DNA of 64,000 bases, from the NCBI RefSeq assembly GCF_026914185.1, contig NC_070560.1, forward strand, positions 4,083,501-4,147,500, in the 5' to 3' direction. Both the position numbers and the translations under genes were made by a program. Shown piece after piece: positions 45,347 through 55,937 of the stretch. The stretch is from Puccinia triticina. Lineage: Eukaryota; Basidiomycota; Pucciniomycetes; Pucciniales; Pucciniaceae. The notes beneath the pieces are model-generated. The model had not been told where the DNA came from. It worked only from the letters and a program-made list of their open reading frames with translations, and searched no databases. How positions within the stretch are numbered: the first letter of the stretch is position 1; every line of letters begins with the position of its first letter.

Positions 45347-45430
45347 AAAAAAAAATGATCAATATAATACGATCAATATATGCCATATTGATCAATATAT
45401 GCCTTCCCAAATTCATCCATGTTTGTAGTG
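45347..45430. repeat. E2 right terminus
   Basis: The sequence is the inverse of 27300-27375: three TTGATCAA/CGATCAA-type motifs and CATCCATGTTTGTAGTG at the very end. Confidence 0.88.
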
Positions 45431-46227
45431 GTAGCCCATTTCCAAGCTATCACGCTGGGCGCGTTCCTGGGAAGGCCAGCGTGTGCAAGGAATAGTGGTT
45501 AGTGATGTACATGATTGAGAGGTGGGGAGGAGAAAAGAGTGAAGGAGCAGACTCACCACCTCTAGGGCCTTTGCCACCTTTCCCGGGTCCGCCATTGAGA
45601 CCTTCACCAACACCTTGCGCAACGGGTTGCCGAGGCACGCATCAACAAATGCACAAAAATCATCGGGTGCCATGATCATCGCGTTGACTCCCTTGCCGTA
45701 CACCTCGTCCCTCGGGATAATCCCCTGCCACTTGAGCAGGCCTTCTTCCTCGCAAGAGAGGAGGTGCTTGCTGAGGAGGGGGATCGTCGCATCAATTGCC
45801 GCAATGCAGTTCGTCTTGAAATCGGGCCAGGTGGTGTGCTGGAGGATTGTCTTCAGCACTGCCTCGCCCTTTGGAATGACCCGCTCCCAAATCTTGGTGG
45901 TTGAGGCGATGGGGGCGGTTGGATTGGCCAGAGCTAGCTGGCCAGCAGGGGTTCGGATGAACACATGATGCTCCACGGTGATCACCCGGGTAGCTGGGGT
46001 GGAGGGTGGCCCGCGGCCGGGTTGATGGGGAGCGCCAGGAGTTGCTGGGACGGGTCGGCCCCCGTTGGGCGCGGGCGCGGTTCGTTCAGTGGAATTCGCT
46101 GCCGCCGCTGGGTCGCCATCCTCGAAGAACAACCGGCAGGCCTGCGCCTGAGAGTCAGGCGGCTGACTCGGCAGCAGGTATGACTCTTGCGGCTCGCCAT
46201 GCACATTGGCGAACGGCAGCGGGTCCG
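45431..46227 (-). CDS. T0 second ORF, 5' part (unknown function)
   Basis: One large exon from about 46227 to 45557 encodes HGEPQESYLL, TTKIWERVIPKGEAVLKTIL, LLKWQGIIPRDEVYGKG and PDDFCAFVDACLGN. A 90-nt GT-AG intron (45556-45467) leads to a 36-nt exon piece (ERAQRDSLEMGY) that stops at the E2 target duplication. Joined to 27296 the frame continues without a stop. The first exon and true start codon were not resolved: the frame has a stop just upstream of about 46228, and the sequence further upstream lies in the T0 terminal repeat. No known domain is recognised. Confidence 0.6.
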
Positions 46228-46439
46228 CTCAGCGGGTGACGCTGAATCGGTTGTTGGATGATGGAATTGACATTGTCTGGGGGTACGATTTGAGTCAGCA
46301 ATGGTTTGCGGGGCGGGGTGGGGAGGATAAAAAACTACACTCACAATAATCAGGCAGCAGCTACAAAATTGGGCCGGGGACAAGGAGGGAGCAAACAACC
46401 TCTGGTCAGTGGTTGATGCGGCGGTCAAAGGATGCGAAA

Positions 46440-46971
46440 AAGGCGGCTCACCGTTGAATTTTTTTGGGGGGCCGGGGGGGTGCTGGATGGGATCCTGGGT
46501 GGTGGCTGGGATGTCTTGCAGCGGCTGGGCAGTTGCAGAGCGGACGTGAGTGATCAAGATTGATCATGGATGCGGAAAAAGGGGGCCAACTCACCGGTGA
46601 AAAAAAAAAATTGGGCGGCTGCTGGATCAGTTCCTGGCTGGCGGCTGGGCAGTGGTTGGGTCCGGCGGGGGGAATTCGGTCGGGGGCCATTTCTGATGGC
46701 GGAGGTGGGAGGCAATATGGGATATGGTCGAGTGCAAAGGGGCTGGAAGTTGAGAAGATTTGGAAGAATACAGGGGGCGGGGCTGAAGCAAAAATTTTTG
46801 TCTGTTGGATTTTCAGCCTCGCCCACCCGCAAGCTTTTTCGCTATTGCTGTATCGAGGGGTAATAATGTAATTACAGGAAATTGGATATATTGCTCCGCC
46901 AAACACCATCGGTATTTCAGCAATATAATCTGTGAAATACATCGCTGATTATATTGGTGCCAAACAGGGCC
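46440..46971. repeat. T0 right terminal inverted repeat region
   Basis: The region is the inverse counterpart of 11261-12259 plus 23427-23560. The outer 110 bp hold ATATAATCTGTGAAATACATCG and the end ...GGTGCCAAACAGGGCC. Unlike the left end it contains no GACCGG array. Confidence 0.7.
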
Positions 46972-46974
46972 TAT

Positions 46975-47192
46975 GTATTGTGTTTTGAATAATTCTTGGA
47001 CAGTTGAGCAATCCCCCCCTCCATCACAAAAACATCAACTTCACTTGATGTATTCCAAAAATGGGGTTCACCCACAGATTCTGCTCATATCCAACTAATA
47101 GTGCCTCCCAGACCCCAAAAGTGTAGCTTTTAGACTTTCCACTGTAGAACTAGTCGTGTAAAAGTGTCCAAGCTTTTTTCAAAACACAATTA
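46975..47192. other. Short unassigned sequence outside T0
   Basis: AT-rich sequence with no visible gene or repeat. Confidence 0.5.
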
Positions 47193-47361
47193 TGGTGTTC
47201 AAAGTTGGTTTGCATAATTTTATGCATGCATAAATCATAAAATCATAAAATCTTTTTTGCAGGGGATATAACTGTTTGATTATGTAATACAAAATTTCCT
47301 CACCAACATATTTTTATGATTTATGCATGTATAAAATTATGCAAACCAACTTTGAACACCA
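47193..47361. mobile_element. Tc1/mariner-type fold-back MITE (TA-flanked)
   Basis: TGGTGTTCAAAGTTGGTTTG... and its inverse ...CCAACTTTGAACACCA, about 55 bp each, surround an AT-rich centre. The element is flanked by TA at 47191-47192 and 47362-47363. Total 169 bp, non-coding. Confidence 0.85.
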
Positions 47362-47486
47362 TAAATAGTATGTATGATACACCAAAAAAAAAATCCCCAT
47401 GTGGGTGGCACAGCCCGTGGCGTTGTTGGAACTGGGAATGGGGTGTCCTCCGGGGATACCCGATCGACCAACCAAGGGACAACAAC

Positions 47487-50352
47487 TCAGGATGTAAACG
47501 GGTCGGGTTCGGGTCGGAAAACAGTGCCCGAACCCGACCCGAGGTAAATCTCGGGTCGGGGCGGGTCGGGTCAAAATCTCAAACAGGCTGCCCAAACCCG
47601 AACCCGATTAAGGATGCAGCGGGTCGGGTCGGGTCAGGGTCGGGTCAGGGGTGACCCGAGCGTTTTGGGCCGTTGAATGAGAAAGGAAATAAGATTGTGC
47701 CAATTTTCAGCAATCTGGTCCTGGTGCATTCGTGTATATACAACAGGGGAGCCTATGAGGATAAAATCAAAGAAAAGATACTATGATGAGCCAGAAACAG
47801 ACTCAGATACATTATCAAAGTCATCATCTTCGTTCATTATGATCCCCTCTTCAGCGCGGATCCAGTTTTGCGCGCATACAAGTGCTTCAAGAGTGTTTGG
47901 TTGCATTCGGGTTCGATTACTGCCAAGGACTCTTCCACCTGTGGAGAATGCTGATTCTGATGCGATCGAAGTCATCGGAGTCATTAAAACAGATTTTGCA
48001 AGTATGGCGAGTGTTGGGAATCGATCGGTGTGGGTGCTCCACCAGGTGAGGACCGAAAAATTAGCCAATTCAATGAGAATTGGAGGCTCCTGGAGATACA
48101 AGTCAAGCTCAGCCGTAGTAGATACCGATTGGGCCACCTTCTTCCTCTTGAGGTATTGCTCAAAGCGCTGATCATCTTCATCAGCAGTAGCGTCGTTTTG
48201 AATGGTCAAGTTGTTTCCATTGCAATCGAGGCTCGAGTGAATTTTGGAGAAAAGCTTGTTTTTGTTGCCAATCACGTCATCGAACCAGCTGGCAAGGGTT
48301 TTTCTGATTCTGTTGATGGTGAGTGTAGCTTGATCTTCGCCAACCTCTTCAGATAGAATAAATTCTATGCGCTGGAACTTGCAACGGGGATCGAAAACCT
48401 GGTTGATTGCCGTGAAGTCTTCCATCGGAAGCCAGTACTTGTCGAATTTTTCTTGCATCAGCTGGATCATTTCGATTATTTCGGGCGAGCCATTTTCTCG
48501 GGATTCTTTGAGCTGTTTGTCAATCTTCTTCATCGTTTTATAGGCAAGATGTGCAGTAGGGTATCGTGTCATTCCAAGTTTTAAAGTAGCTAAATCAAAC
48601 AAGCAGTGAATGAAATGTCAGCTAATTGATCTGTGGGAATTCAATGATCACAAAGAAGAAATGATGTACCCGAGTGGAAAACAGACAAGAAATCCTTCAT
48701 AGTTGAAATCTCCTCCCACTCGGTTGAGTTAGGACAATGAGTGTAGTTAGCGTCTTGAATGGCGAGCTGATCAAACGCTTCCTTATACGGGAGGGCCGAC
48801 TTGATCATGAGGAAAGTGGAGTTCCAGCGGGTGGGAACATCGACTGATGGGAGAGCTCGCTGGTCCATTCCAACAAGATCGATCGCCTCCTTGAAGGATT
48901 GTTTACGCGAAGGGGTGCTCTTGGTGTAACGAACGCTGTCCCGAATCTTGTTGATAGCTTCGGAGAAGATCTTCAGGCCATCCTTCACGACCAAGTTAAT
49001 AACGTGCGCAAGACATCGGACATGGAAATAAATTCCTTTCATTTCAAGGGGAAGACTTCTCCGGGCTGAAATAGACGATATTACTCGAGTGATTGCGGAG
49101 TCGTTGCTTGCGGCATTATCGACGGTGATAGATGCCACCTTATCCAATATTTTCCATTTGTTCATCACGTTGACGAGTTGTTCAGCGATAGCGACACCAG
49201 TGTGAGGAGTGAGAAGCTCCTTAAAGGATATGATGTGAGTCTTCAGCGTCCAGTCCGACGAAATAAAATGAGCCAAAATTACCATATAAGGTGACTGGTT
49301 AGACGAGGTCCAGAGATCAGTTGTTAAGGCAACTCGATCTACACCAGAAATCTCAACAGCTAGCTTTTCCTTCATCGAGTTGTATAAAGCCATTACTTCG
49401 GTCTTGAGGGTCGTTCGAGTAAAGAATTTGAACTTTGGTTGTAGTGAGGCGACAAAGGCGCGGAATAGCGGCTGTTTGACAAAGACGAATGGCTGTTTGT
49501 GAGCAATAACCATTTTGACAAGAAGCTCGCGCGAGGTCGTCTGAGAGAATATCCAGTTGGTTGGTTTTGATCCATCCGCGGGTGCCGAGAGTTTCAACAT
49601 GGTTTGCTTGCTGGAGGTGAGGTAGGAGCTGCAACGTTCGAGGTGACGCCATAGGTGCTTGGTGCCGTTGGAGCTCTTACCCTCGAGTTGGTCTTGGCAG
49701 TAATGACAGTGTGCCTTGGTACCCTGACCTGTTAAAAAAAGAAAATTATCAGAAAGCTTCTTCAAAAGTGGCCCCCACAAACACAAAAACAAGGAGACTT
49801 GCCGGATTCTTTTTTGGTGAAGTGCTCCCAAATGTCGCTCGTCGTCTTTTGTTTTTTCAAATTTCGACTGGTAGATTGAGATTCTTGCGCACTTGATGGT
49901 TCAGGATCCTTTTCGGTGGTTTTTGCAACCTCTTGAGTGCTTGGCGGCTGAGACTGGCCCTTGGTGGTGACTTGGGATTGGGAAACCTCGATCGGAGACT
50001 CTTCATCAGACGAACTGGAATTTACCGCGGCCGGTTGTTTCCTCTTGGACCGTCGCATGGTTGGGACTCGGCGCAGGATGGGTGATTGTGTGACTGTGGG
50101 TTGAGGGGATATCAGATATCTCAGACTTAAGTCACCGATCGGCGATTACAGCTGACTCAATCGGGTCATAGTCGGGTCATCGGGCCGACCCGAAGTGGAA
50201 TCGGCCTGCCCAAACCCGAACCCGATTGACAATCGGGTCTTGCCGGGTCGGGTCGGAAATTGGTTTTTCAGCTGTCAGGCTGACCGAACCCGACCCGAGA
50301 CCCGCCGGGTCTCGGGTCGCCTCCGGGTCGACCCGACCCATTTGCATCCTGA
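47487..50352 (-). mobile_element. hAT transposon 2, complete, upstream of the CLC gene
   Basis: The ends TCAGGATGTAAACGGGTCGG and, on the other side, the inverse of CGACCCATTTGCATCCTGA are flanked by a perfect 8-bp duplication ACAACAAC (47479-47486 and 50353-50360). Both termini contain dense GGGTCGGG / CCCGACCC motifs, the hAT subterminal binding-site pattern. Length is 2866 bp. Confidence 0.93.
47781..50058 (-). CDS. hAT-family transposase, 3 exons, 707 aa
   Basis: The CDS is complement of 49803-50058, 48670-49728 and 47781-48589. Intron 2 (48669-48590, 80 nt) is GT-AG. Intron 1 (49802-49729, 74 nt) fits a GC-AG intron (G/GCAAGT...ACAG/G) and gives KKESG-QGTKAHC in frame. Domains in order: a basic/acidic N-terminus, a BED zinc finger (CHYC...WRHLERC), the first catalytic Asp in ALTTDLWTSSNQSPYM, the second in SITVDNAASND, VRCLAHVINLVVKDGL, VPTRWNSTFLM, and the C-terminal dimerisation region ASESAFSTGGRVLGSNRTRM...CAQNWI. 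No stop or frameshift is present, so this copy is potentially active. The stop is at 47781. Confidence 0.92.
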
Positions 50353-50479
50353 ACAACAACCAATCACCCGACGGCAGAACTCAGCCAGGCCATCCAATTA
50401 CATATCAAGCGATCGGAGTCCGGACCATATCGAACCAGGCCGCCAGCTTGATCCACGGCATCCACCTGTTATCGGCTCG

Positions 50480-53400
50480 ATGGCCTCGTCGAGCTCCTCA
50501 ACGCGTCCAGACAGATTCCTGGAATTCACTACCATCGGTCCGTCCCAAATGCACTGCTATCTTACCCCACACTAACACGGCGTTGGTTTTTTGCCTGCCA
50601 CACACAGATTGGTTTCAGGATGCTTTTCGGGAACGCAATCGGCGCAAGTTCGAATACCGCTATCACTCCAGCTCGGCGCCCATTAAATCTATCGTGAATC
50701 TGTACGGCTCAGCGCAGAGTTGGCTGGTAGTAGGGTTAGTAGGTAAGCGGAGCATCCACCACTGTAGGCACGGATGTGCAGGAATAACCAGGAATGTTGT
50801 GTATAGGAGCGACGATCGGGCTGAATGCGGCGTTGATCTCGATCATCACTGCGTGGTTATCGAATCTGAAGATGGGATATTGTCAGCAGGGATGGTGGCT
50901 GAACGAGAAGTTCTGTTGCTGGGAGATCGAGCGAAGCACACATTCGCGGGAAGAAGTGATGATCGGCCTGGGTGGAGCGAGTGGGGTGATCGGGGCGGGG
51001 GGGACGGAGGAGGGGTGCGAGGACTGGCAGACATGGACGCGGTTCGGGCCGGTGCGCTACCTGGCCTATGTGTTCTATTGCGTCCTGTTCGCCTACGCGT
51101 CGGCCAAGCTGGTCAAGAGCTTCGCACCCGCCGCCGCCGGCTCAGGCATCTCAGAAATCAAATGCATCCTCTCAGGCTTCGACAAGCCCGGCTTCCTCAG
51201 CTTCCCTACCCTCGCCATCAAGAGCCTCACCCTCCCCCTCGCTATCGCTAGTGGCCTCAGCATCGGAAAAGAAGGGCCCAGCGTCCATATGGCCGCTTCC
51301 ATCGGCTTCGTCCTCGCTAATCAGTTCCAGCGCTTCAGCAAGAGTCGCCGCAAAATGAGGGAACTCGTCACCGCCGCTAGCGCAGCTGGCGTCGCGGTCG
51401 CGTTTGGTAGTCCGGTCGGTGGCGTATTGTTTGCTTTTGAGGTATGAATCAGTTGGGTCACTCTACTTCTCTTTCTTCAAATCTATTTATCTGTTTTCTG
51501 TTTTGATTGTCCACCTTTCTAACAACTCTGCCTTTTTTTTTTGGTGGCGACCTTATTCTTACTATCTTAGGAAATGACGATCTCCTTTCCGATCAAAACC
51601 ATGTGGCGAAGCTTCTTCTGTGCGTTGATTGCGACAGTCACCCTATCAGTCAGTTGGCTCCCTATCTGTGATATTCGGTAAATGCACAGAACAGAGCAGA
51701 ACCCACTGAAATCACGGAAAATGGGCATGCAGGCCGTCAACCCATTCCGGACGGGAAAGCTGGTCCTGTTTCAAGTGTCGTACGACCGAGACTGGCACTT
51801 TTTCGAGTTAGGATTTTTTGTGTTGATCGGCCTCTTCGGGGGCCTTTATGGGGCGTTTGTGACGAAGTACAACCTGCAAGTGGCCGTTTTCAGACGGCGT
51901 CATCTGGCCAACTCAGCGATCTCCGAGGCTATCTTCCTCGCCGGTCTGACGGCAATCATCGGATACTTCAACATGTTTCTGAGGATCGATATGACTGAAA
52001 GTCTCGAGATCTTGTTCCGTGAATGTGAAGGCGGCGGAGACTACGACGGTTTGTGTCAGTGAGTGCACTCGTCAATCACTTTCATTCTCCAGTTGATCTG
52101 ATCATCACCCCTTTTCTCTTGGCTTCATGCTCATTTCTTATCGCGAAAAGGTCTTGGGCTCAGTGGCAGATGGTCAACTCACTACTGCTTGCAACAGTCA
52201 TCAGAGCGTGTCTAGTGGTACTTTCTTTTGGCTGCCGGGTTCCCGCTGGGATATTCATTCCCTCAATGGCCGTCGGTGCCACATTTGGCCGGATGTTAGG
52301 CATCCTCGTGAAGGCTCTTTACCGGTAAGACCAAAAGCTCATTTCGCTCTCTATCCTTTGCAGCAGACATTCCCCAATCGTCTCACATAGCAAGCATTTG
52401 ATCATTTATTGTTGCGCTTGACTCCTAGGGCGTTTCCCCATTGGGCAATGTTCTCCTCCTGTGATCCTGAGAAGCCGTGTATCACGCCTGGCACTTACGC
52501 CTTGCTGGGCTCTGCCGCTGCCCTCGGAGGAATAATGCGGATCACCGTCTCGGTCGTGGTGATCATGTTCGAGCTCACTGGGGCCTTGACTTATATCTTA
52601 CCCACAATGGTAAACATCTTTCTATCCAACACAAAGTCTTATATGAGTGATGTTTGATTATCTTTTATAGGTAGTTCTTTTGGTCACCAAAGCAGTCTCC
52701 GATCAGCTGGTTAAAGGGCACGGAGGAATCGCAGACAAGATGATCCACATGAACGGTTTCCCCTGTCTTGAAAAAGAAGATCATTTGCACGGACTGGCCG
52801 TTGGGGCGGTGATGACAGGTCGGACGCATGGGGTGAAGCTTGCCAATGAGACCCATCGGGTCGATTTCTCGGCGAGTTCAGGCCATCTTCATCCTCATAG
52901 TACCGCCTTAGCCTTGCCTAGACAGCTCCCCCTACACGAACTCAAGACCATCCTTGGGACCGAACGCAATGGGCGCATTAAGGGCTTCTCCGGCTGGCCT
53001 GTCGTCTCTGATGCGCTCGATCTGTCTATCCTGGGCTACGTCTCGTCCGCTGATCTCACAAAAACTATCAGTTTAGTGCCCCCCTCCTTTTCTCTCTCTG
53101 TGGGACCATTGTATTGATGCGATGTTATGATTTGATTGGTTTTTGTTAGATGATGCGACATTGACGAGGTTTTCAGAAGACGTGATTGTGGTCCTTTCAC
53201 GAAAGACAGGCAAAGAGAGGGAGTGTGAAGGCGGAGGAGGGGATGAAGGGTCTGAGGAGGGGGTCGAATCAGGACGGAGTCGGATGTTCGAGCGGCTTGA
53301 TCTCTCCTATCTTGTCAACCCGACTCCAGTCCGAGTCAATCCAAAACAACCGCTCGAGATGGTCGTCTCACTCTTCAAGAAGATCGGGTGGGTTTTGATT

Positions 53401-53801
53401 TTGCTTTTGGATCGGGTTTTTGAATCGATGGCTGATGAAGTGGCTGTCGTCTTCATCCTAGGCCTCGGATGGTCTTGGTCGAGTCTAATGGATCGTTAGT
53501 CGGGTTGATTACGCTGAAAGATCTGCTGAGGTACGAGGCAAACGGGGGCTCGAAGACTGGTGCTCGCCGGCCGGGCCGGAGCTTGCGACTTGATGATGAC
53601 CCCTCTTCCGCGCGCCACGGCGAAGAGGATGATGATGATGAGGACAATGGACAAGATGAGACTGATGAAGGCGGGGACCTTGAAGAGTTGCTGGAGGATG
53701 CGAAGGACCTGTGCAGGGATTTCAAACTGGCTGTGGTTCGATGGGTCAAAGGCCCTGCTAGTTCTTCCACTCAATTCTCCTCAGCTCATCATAGTATTTA
53801 A
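50480..53801 (+). CDS. CLC family chloride/proton exchanger with two CBS domains, 10 exons
   Basis: The CDS joins 50480-50537, 50608-50742, 50807-51441, 51571-51648, 51733-52058, 52151-52324, 52429-52609, 52671-53070, 53150-53387 and 53462-53801 (854 aa); all introns are GT-AG, 61-129 nt. Signatures are GSGIS (176-180), GKEGP with gating Glu E220, [14 protein letters not shown] with the proton-pathway Glu at about E277, and GIFIP (444-448). Having both glutamates indicates a Cl-/H+ exchanger of the intracellular GEF1/ClC-3 type, not a plain channel. The C-terminus holds two CBS domains ([10 protein letters not shown]...LGYVSSADL, and PLEMVVSLF...[12 protein letters not shown]) and an acidic Asp/Glu-rich tail with a short hydrophobic-poor end. 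Members acidify or provide counter-ion conductance in Golgi, endosome or vacuole membranes. No disabling lesion was seen. The start was chosen because it gives the conserved [17 protein letters not shown] after splicing. Confidence 0.93.
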
Positions 53802-53915
53802 ATCTCATGGTTTTCTCCCTCCCATTGTCATCCTTTTTTCTTTTTTTGAACGTTTAGTTCCTTAGACGTGCTTCGTATTGCTGTGTGGTGTTGTTTTATT
53901 GTATTTGTCCACCTA
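53802..53915. other. CLC 3' flank
   Basis: T-rich sequence, probably the 3' UTR. It contains no separate feature before the MITE. Confidence 0.5.
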
Positions 53916-54384
53916 CAGCCATTCCGAAAAAGCTTGGCTTCTTTGGAGGGAATTTCCAGTGGAAATTCTTTTTGGAATTTCCAACTTGTGTGTATCCAAC
54001 AACAAGGTTGGACAGATGGATATCCATCCCCACAAGCGCAGCCGCTTAGAGGATGCTACTGGCCAAGCCGTTTGGTAGCAAAAAAAAATGCTGGCAGCGG
54101 GGGGACCGGCATCCTGACACCTGGGTGCGTCCATCATGATGGCAGACCGGGGTAAAAATTGGTCAAGGATTCCAATTCTGGAATCAAAAAAGGGGGGAAA
54201 TGAGTAGAAGTCAGTGATTGAGCTCACCTACTCGTGATATATGTGTCCTGCATATACCAATGATGTAGGCATAGATATCCAAATGTCCAACCTTGATACT
54301 TCCTTGCATACAAGGTTGGAAAATCCCACTGGAATTCCCAGCGGAAATTCCTTTCAAAGGAACCAAGCTTTTTCGGAATGGCTG
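53916..54384. mobile_element. TA-flanked MITE (Tc1/mariner type) just downstream of CLC
   Basis: CAGCCATTCCGAAAAAGCTT...AAGCTTTTTCGGAATGGCTG inverted ends are flanked by TA at 53914-53915 and 54385-54386. The subterminal GGAATTTCCAGTGGAAATTC and GGTTGGA motifs are also inverted. It is 469 bp, non-coding, and begins 114 bp after the CLC stop. Confidence 0.85.
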
Positions 54385-54566
54385 TAATTTCCCTCAACCT
54401 AAATACAACTGGCCCTTTTGGCGCATACACGCTGCCCTGTTCCCCCGGGGGAGTTGTGTCATAGTCCCGGCCAGTCTCCGGCCAACTGCCCAGCACTACC
54501 ACACCACAATGATCGAGGCACAGACTCAGCCGGTCTGCTTCGAAGCCCCAGACCATCCGGCCAATC

Positions 54567-55937
54567 ATGACTGGAGCTCATGCTGATAACCTTGCCCAGC
54601 TCACTGGGTCCATCCAGGAGTGGTTCGACTCACCCAGATTTGCCAACACTCAATGCTCGTATTCCACCAAGCGGGGCAGCCTGGACAGCTATGCCAACCT
54701 CCAAGCACGGAAGCTGCGGAAACTGATTGTTGAGGCCCAACAAACCCACCAGCCAGTCCTGACTATGGGCGCACTCGACCCAGTTCAGCAATCCCAGATG
54801 GCCCATCATCTTCCAATCATCTATTCAAGCAACGGTGGGCCGCTACGCTAAACTATCTGTGGTGTGCGCTATCCGCTAGTTTAGCATTGCGTAGTTCCTG
54901 ACACAGTGCCGTTAGCTGTAGCGCCTGCTACGGGCCGCTACGCTACACTAACAGGCGCTAACAGCGCTATTAGCCTTTTTAGCGGTTGAATAGCACTGCT
55001 AGCGCTGATAGCGGCGATAGAGGCCCTGTAGTTTCAAGGGGTGCCTGTTAGCGGTAGCGGGCAATAACTGTCCGCTAACAGAAAACCCCATCATTTGTAG
55101 TTTAGATCTGCTACGCTGCGCTGAACTACAGACTAAATGTAGCGTAGCGGCCCACCGTTGCATCTACGTCAGTGGCTGGGCAGCCTCAAGCACCTTTGTG
55201 CCCAGAATGCACGAAGTCGGACCCAACCCAGCAGACTATCCATACCACATTGTGCTCACAGCCGTCCACAGACTTGTCAAATCCCAGCAACTACACAAGC
55301 GGAAAGAATGGGATGCCCACGCGTCTGAGCCCGACATGGGCCGCCCATCTGTGGACTACCTCAAGCCAATTGTGGCCGAGGGAGACAACAGATACAGGAG
55401 CCTATCGACGGTCATGAAGCTGGCGTAGCCAGGGTGCATTTCAAAGACCAGCTGGTGGGGGGCAAGAAATGCAGCCACCAAGCGGGCAAAGTGTTGGTGC
55501 CGACATGCAAGCGGCACGGATGCAATGGGACATCATGGACCTCAAGACCCTCTTGATTGGCCAGACCAAAGCTGAAAGCGCTAAGCTCATCAGCTCCAAC
55601 CATGACCCCTGCAACCATTGCTTCATCTTGGGCTTCCAAACCGCCCAGCCTCATCATCAAAATATTGCCTGGGCAAAGGAAATCATCCAGGCTGAGGAGC
55701 GCGGCGCGTTGGGCAATGAGATCAATGAGATGAAGAGGTGGTGGACCAAGTCCGTCGAGCTGATCACGTTTGATCAAGGTACACACTGCCCTCTTTTTTA
55801 AGCCAGAAGATCTTGTTGATGGCCCTGAGCAATCTTATTCTTTAGCTGTCAAAAAAGCCTTTGAACAATACCACATTCCCTCGAGCAAATATTCCAAATA
55901 CTTGAAAGAAGTCAAAGCCCAAGAACTGTTGCACCAA
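54567..55937 (+). pseudogene. Unidentified gene interrupted by a MITE and an LTR-like repeat
   Basis: The ATG at 54567 opens a frame (LTGSIQEWFDSPRFANTQ, ARKLRKLIVEAQQTHQ, HHLPIIYSS). Removing 54830-55160 carries it straight on, in frame, into IYVSGWAASSTFVPRMHE and IVLTAVHRLVKSQQLHKRKE up to a stop at about 55426. A further open stretch follows at 55469-55778 ([54 protein letters not shown]). It is joined by a 67-nt GT-AG intron (55779-55845) to AVKKAFEQYHIPSSKYSKYL, which runs into the LTR-like repeat. The family is not recognised. It may be a decayed host or transposon gene. No intact product is expected. Confidence 0.45.
54830..55160. mobile_element. Non-autonomous hAT-like MITE related to hAT transposon 1
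   Basis: The ends CAACGGTGGGCCGCTACGCTA and its inverse share CAACGGTG...GCTACGCTA with the 29756-34810 hAT. The interior is dense in TAGCG/CGCTA motifs. No 8-bp duplication is visible (left TATTCAAG, right CATCTACG). Its removal nevertheless rejoins a reading frame. Confidence 0.7.

Larger units (their letters stand above)
27300..45430. mobile_element. E2: giant CACTA-type element with mirrored satellite arms
   Basis: Left end CACTACAAACATGGATGAAT at 27300, right end its inverse finishing GTTTGTAGTG at 45430, and a 3-bp duplication GTA at 27297-27299 and 45431-45433. The termini are homologous to E1, including three TTGATCAA motifs. The present length of 18.1 kb includes four later insertions: hAT 29756-34810, TIR element 34842-36599, solo LTR 39199-40009 and fold-back 44603-45346. 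No CACTA transposase is visible, so it is non-autonomous. It interrupts an exon of the T0 second ORF. Confidence 0.88.
11261..46971. mobile_element. T0: outer TIR transposon with DD34E transposase, heavily invaded
   Basis: The left terminus GGCCCCGTTTGGCACCAATA at 11261 and the reverse complement of the right terminus (GGCCCTGTTTGGCACC...) ending at 46971 form inverted repeats. They are flanked by TAT at 11258-11260 and 46972-46974. The inverted similarity extends deeply: 11935-12259 followed by 23427-23560 matches the reverse complement of about 46440-46870, once the copia and E1 insertions are removed. Without nested elements T0 is about 6.4 kb. It contains the transposase (23752-24899, plus) and a convergent second ORF (25602-27296 plus 45434-46227, minus). 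The TSD could also be read as TA with asymmetric ends. Confidence 0.75.

Noticed and set aside
27300..45430. Centromere or native satellite domain
   Set aside because: The arrays are bounded by CACTA termini with a target duplication and interrupt an exon, so a mobile origin is better supported; a secondary chromatin role is left open as a finding.
53496..53774. Minus-strand frames over the CLC tail
   Set aside because: They are antisense to the last CLC exon, whose CBS domain and acidic tail are well supported.
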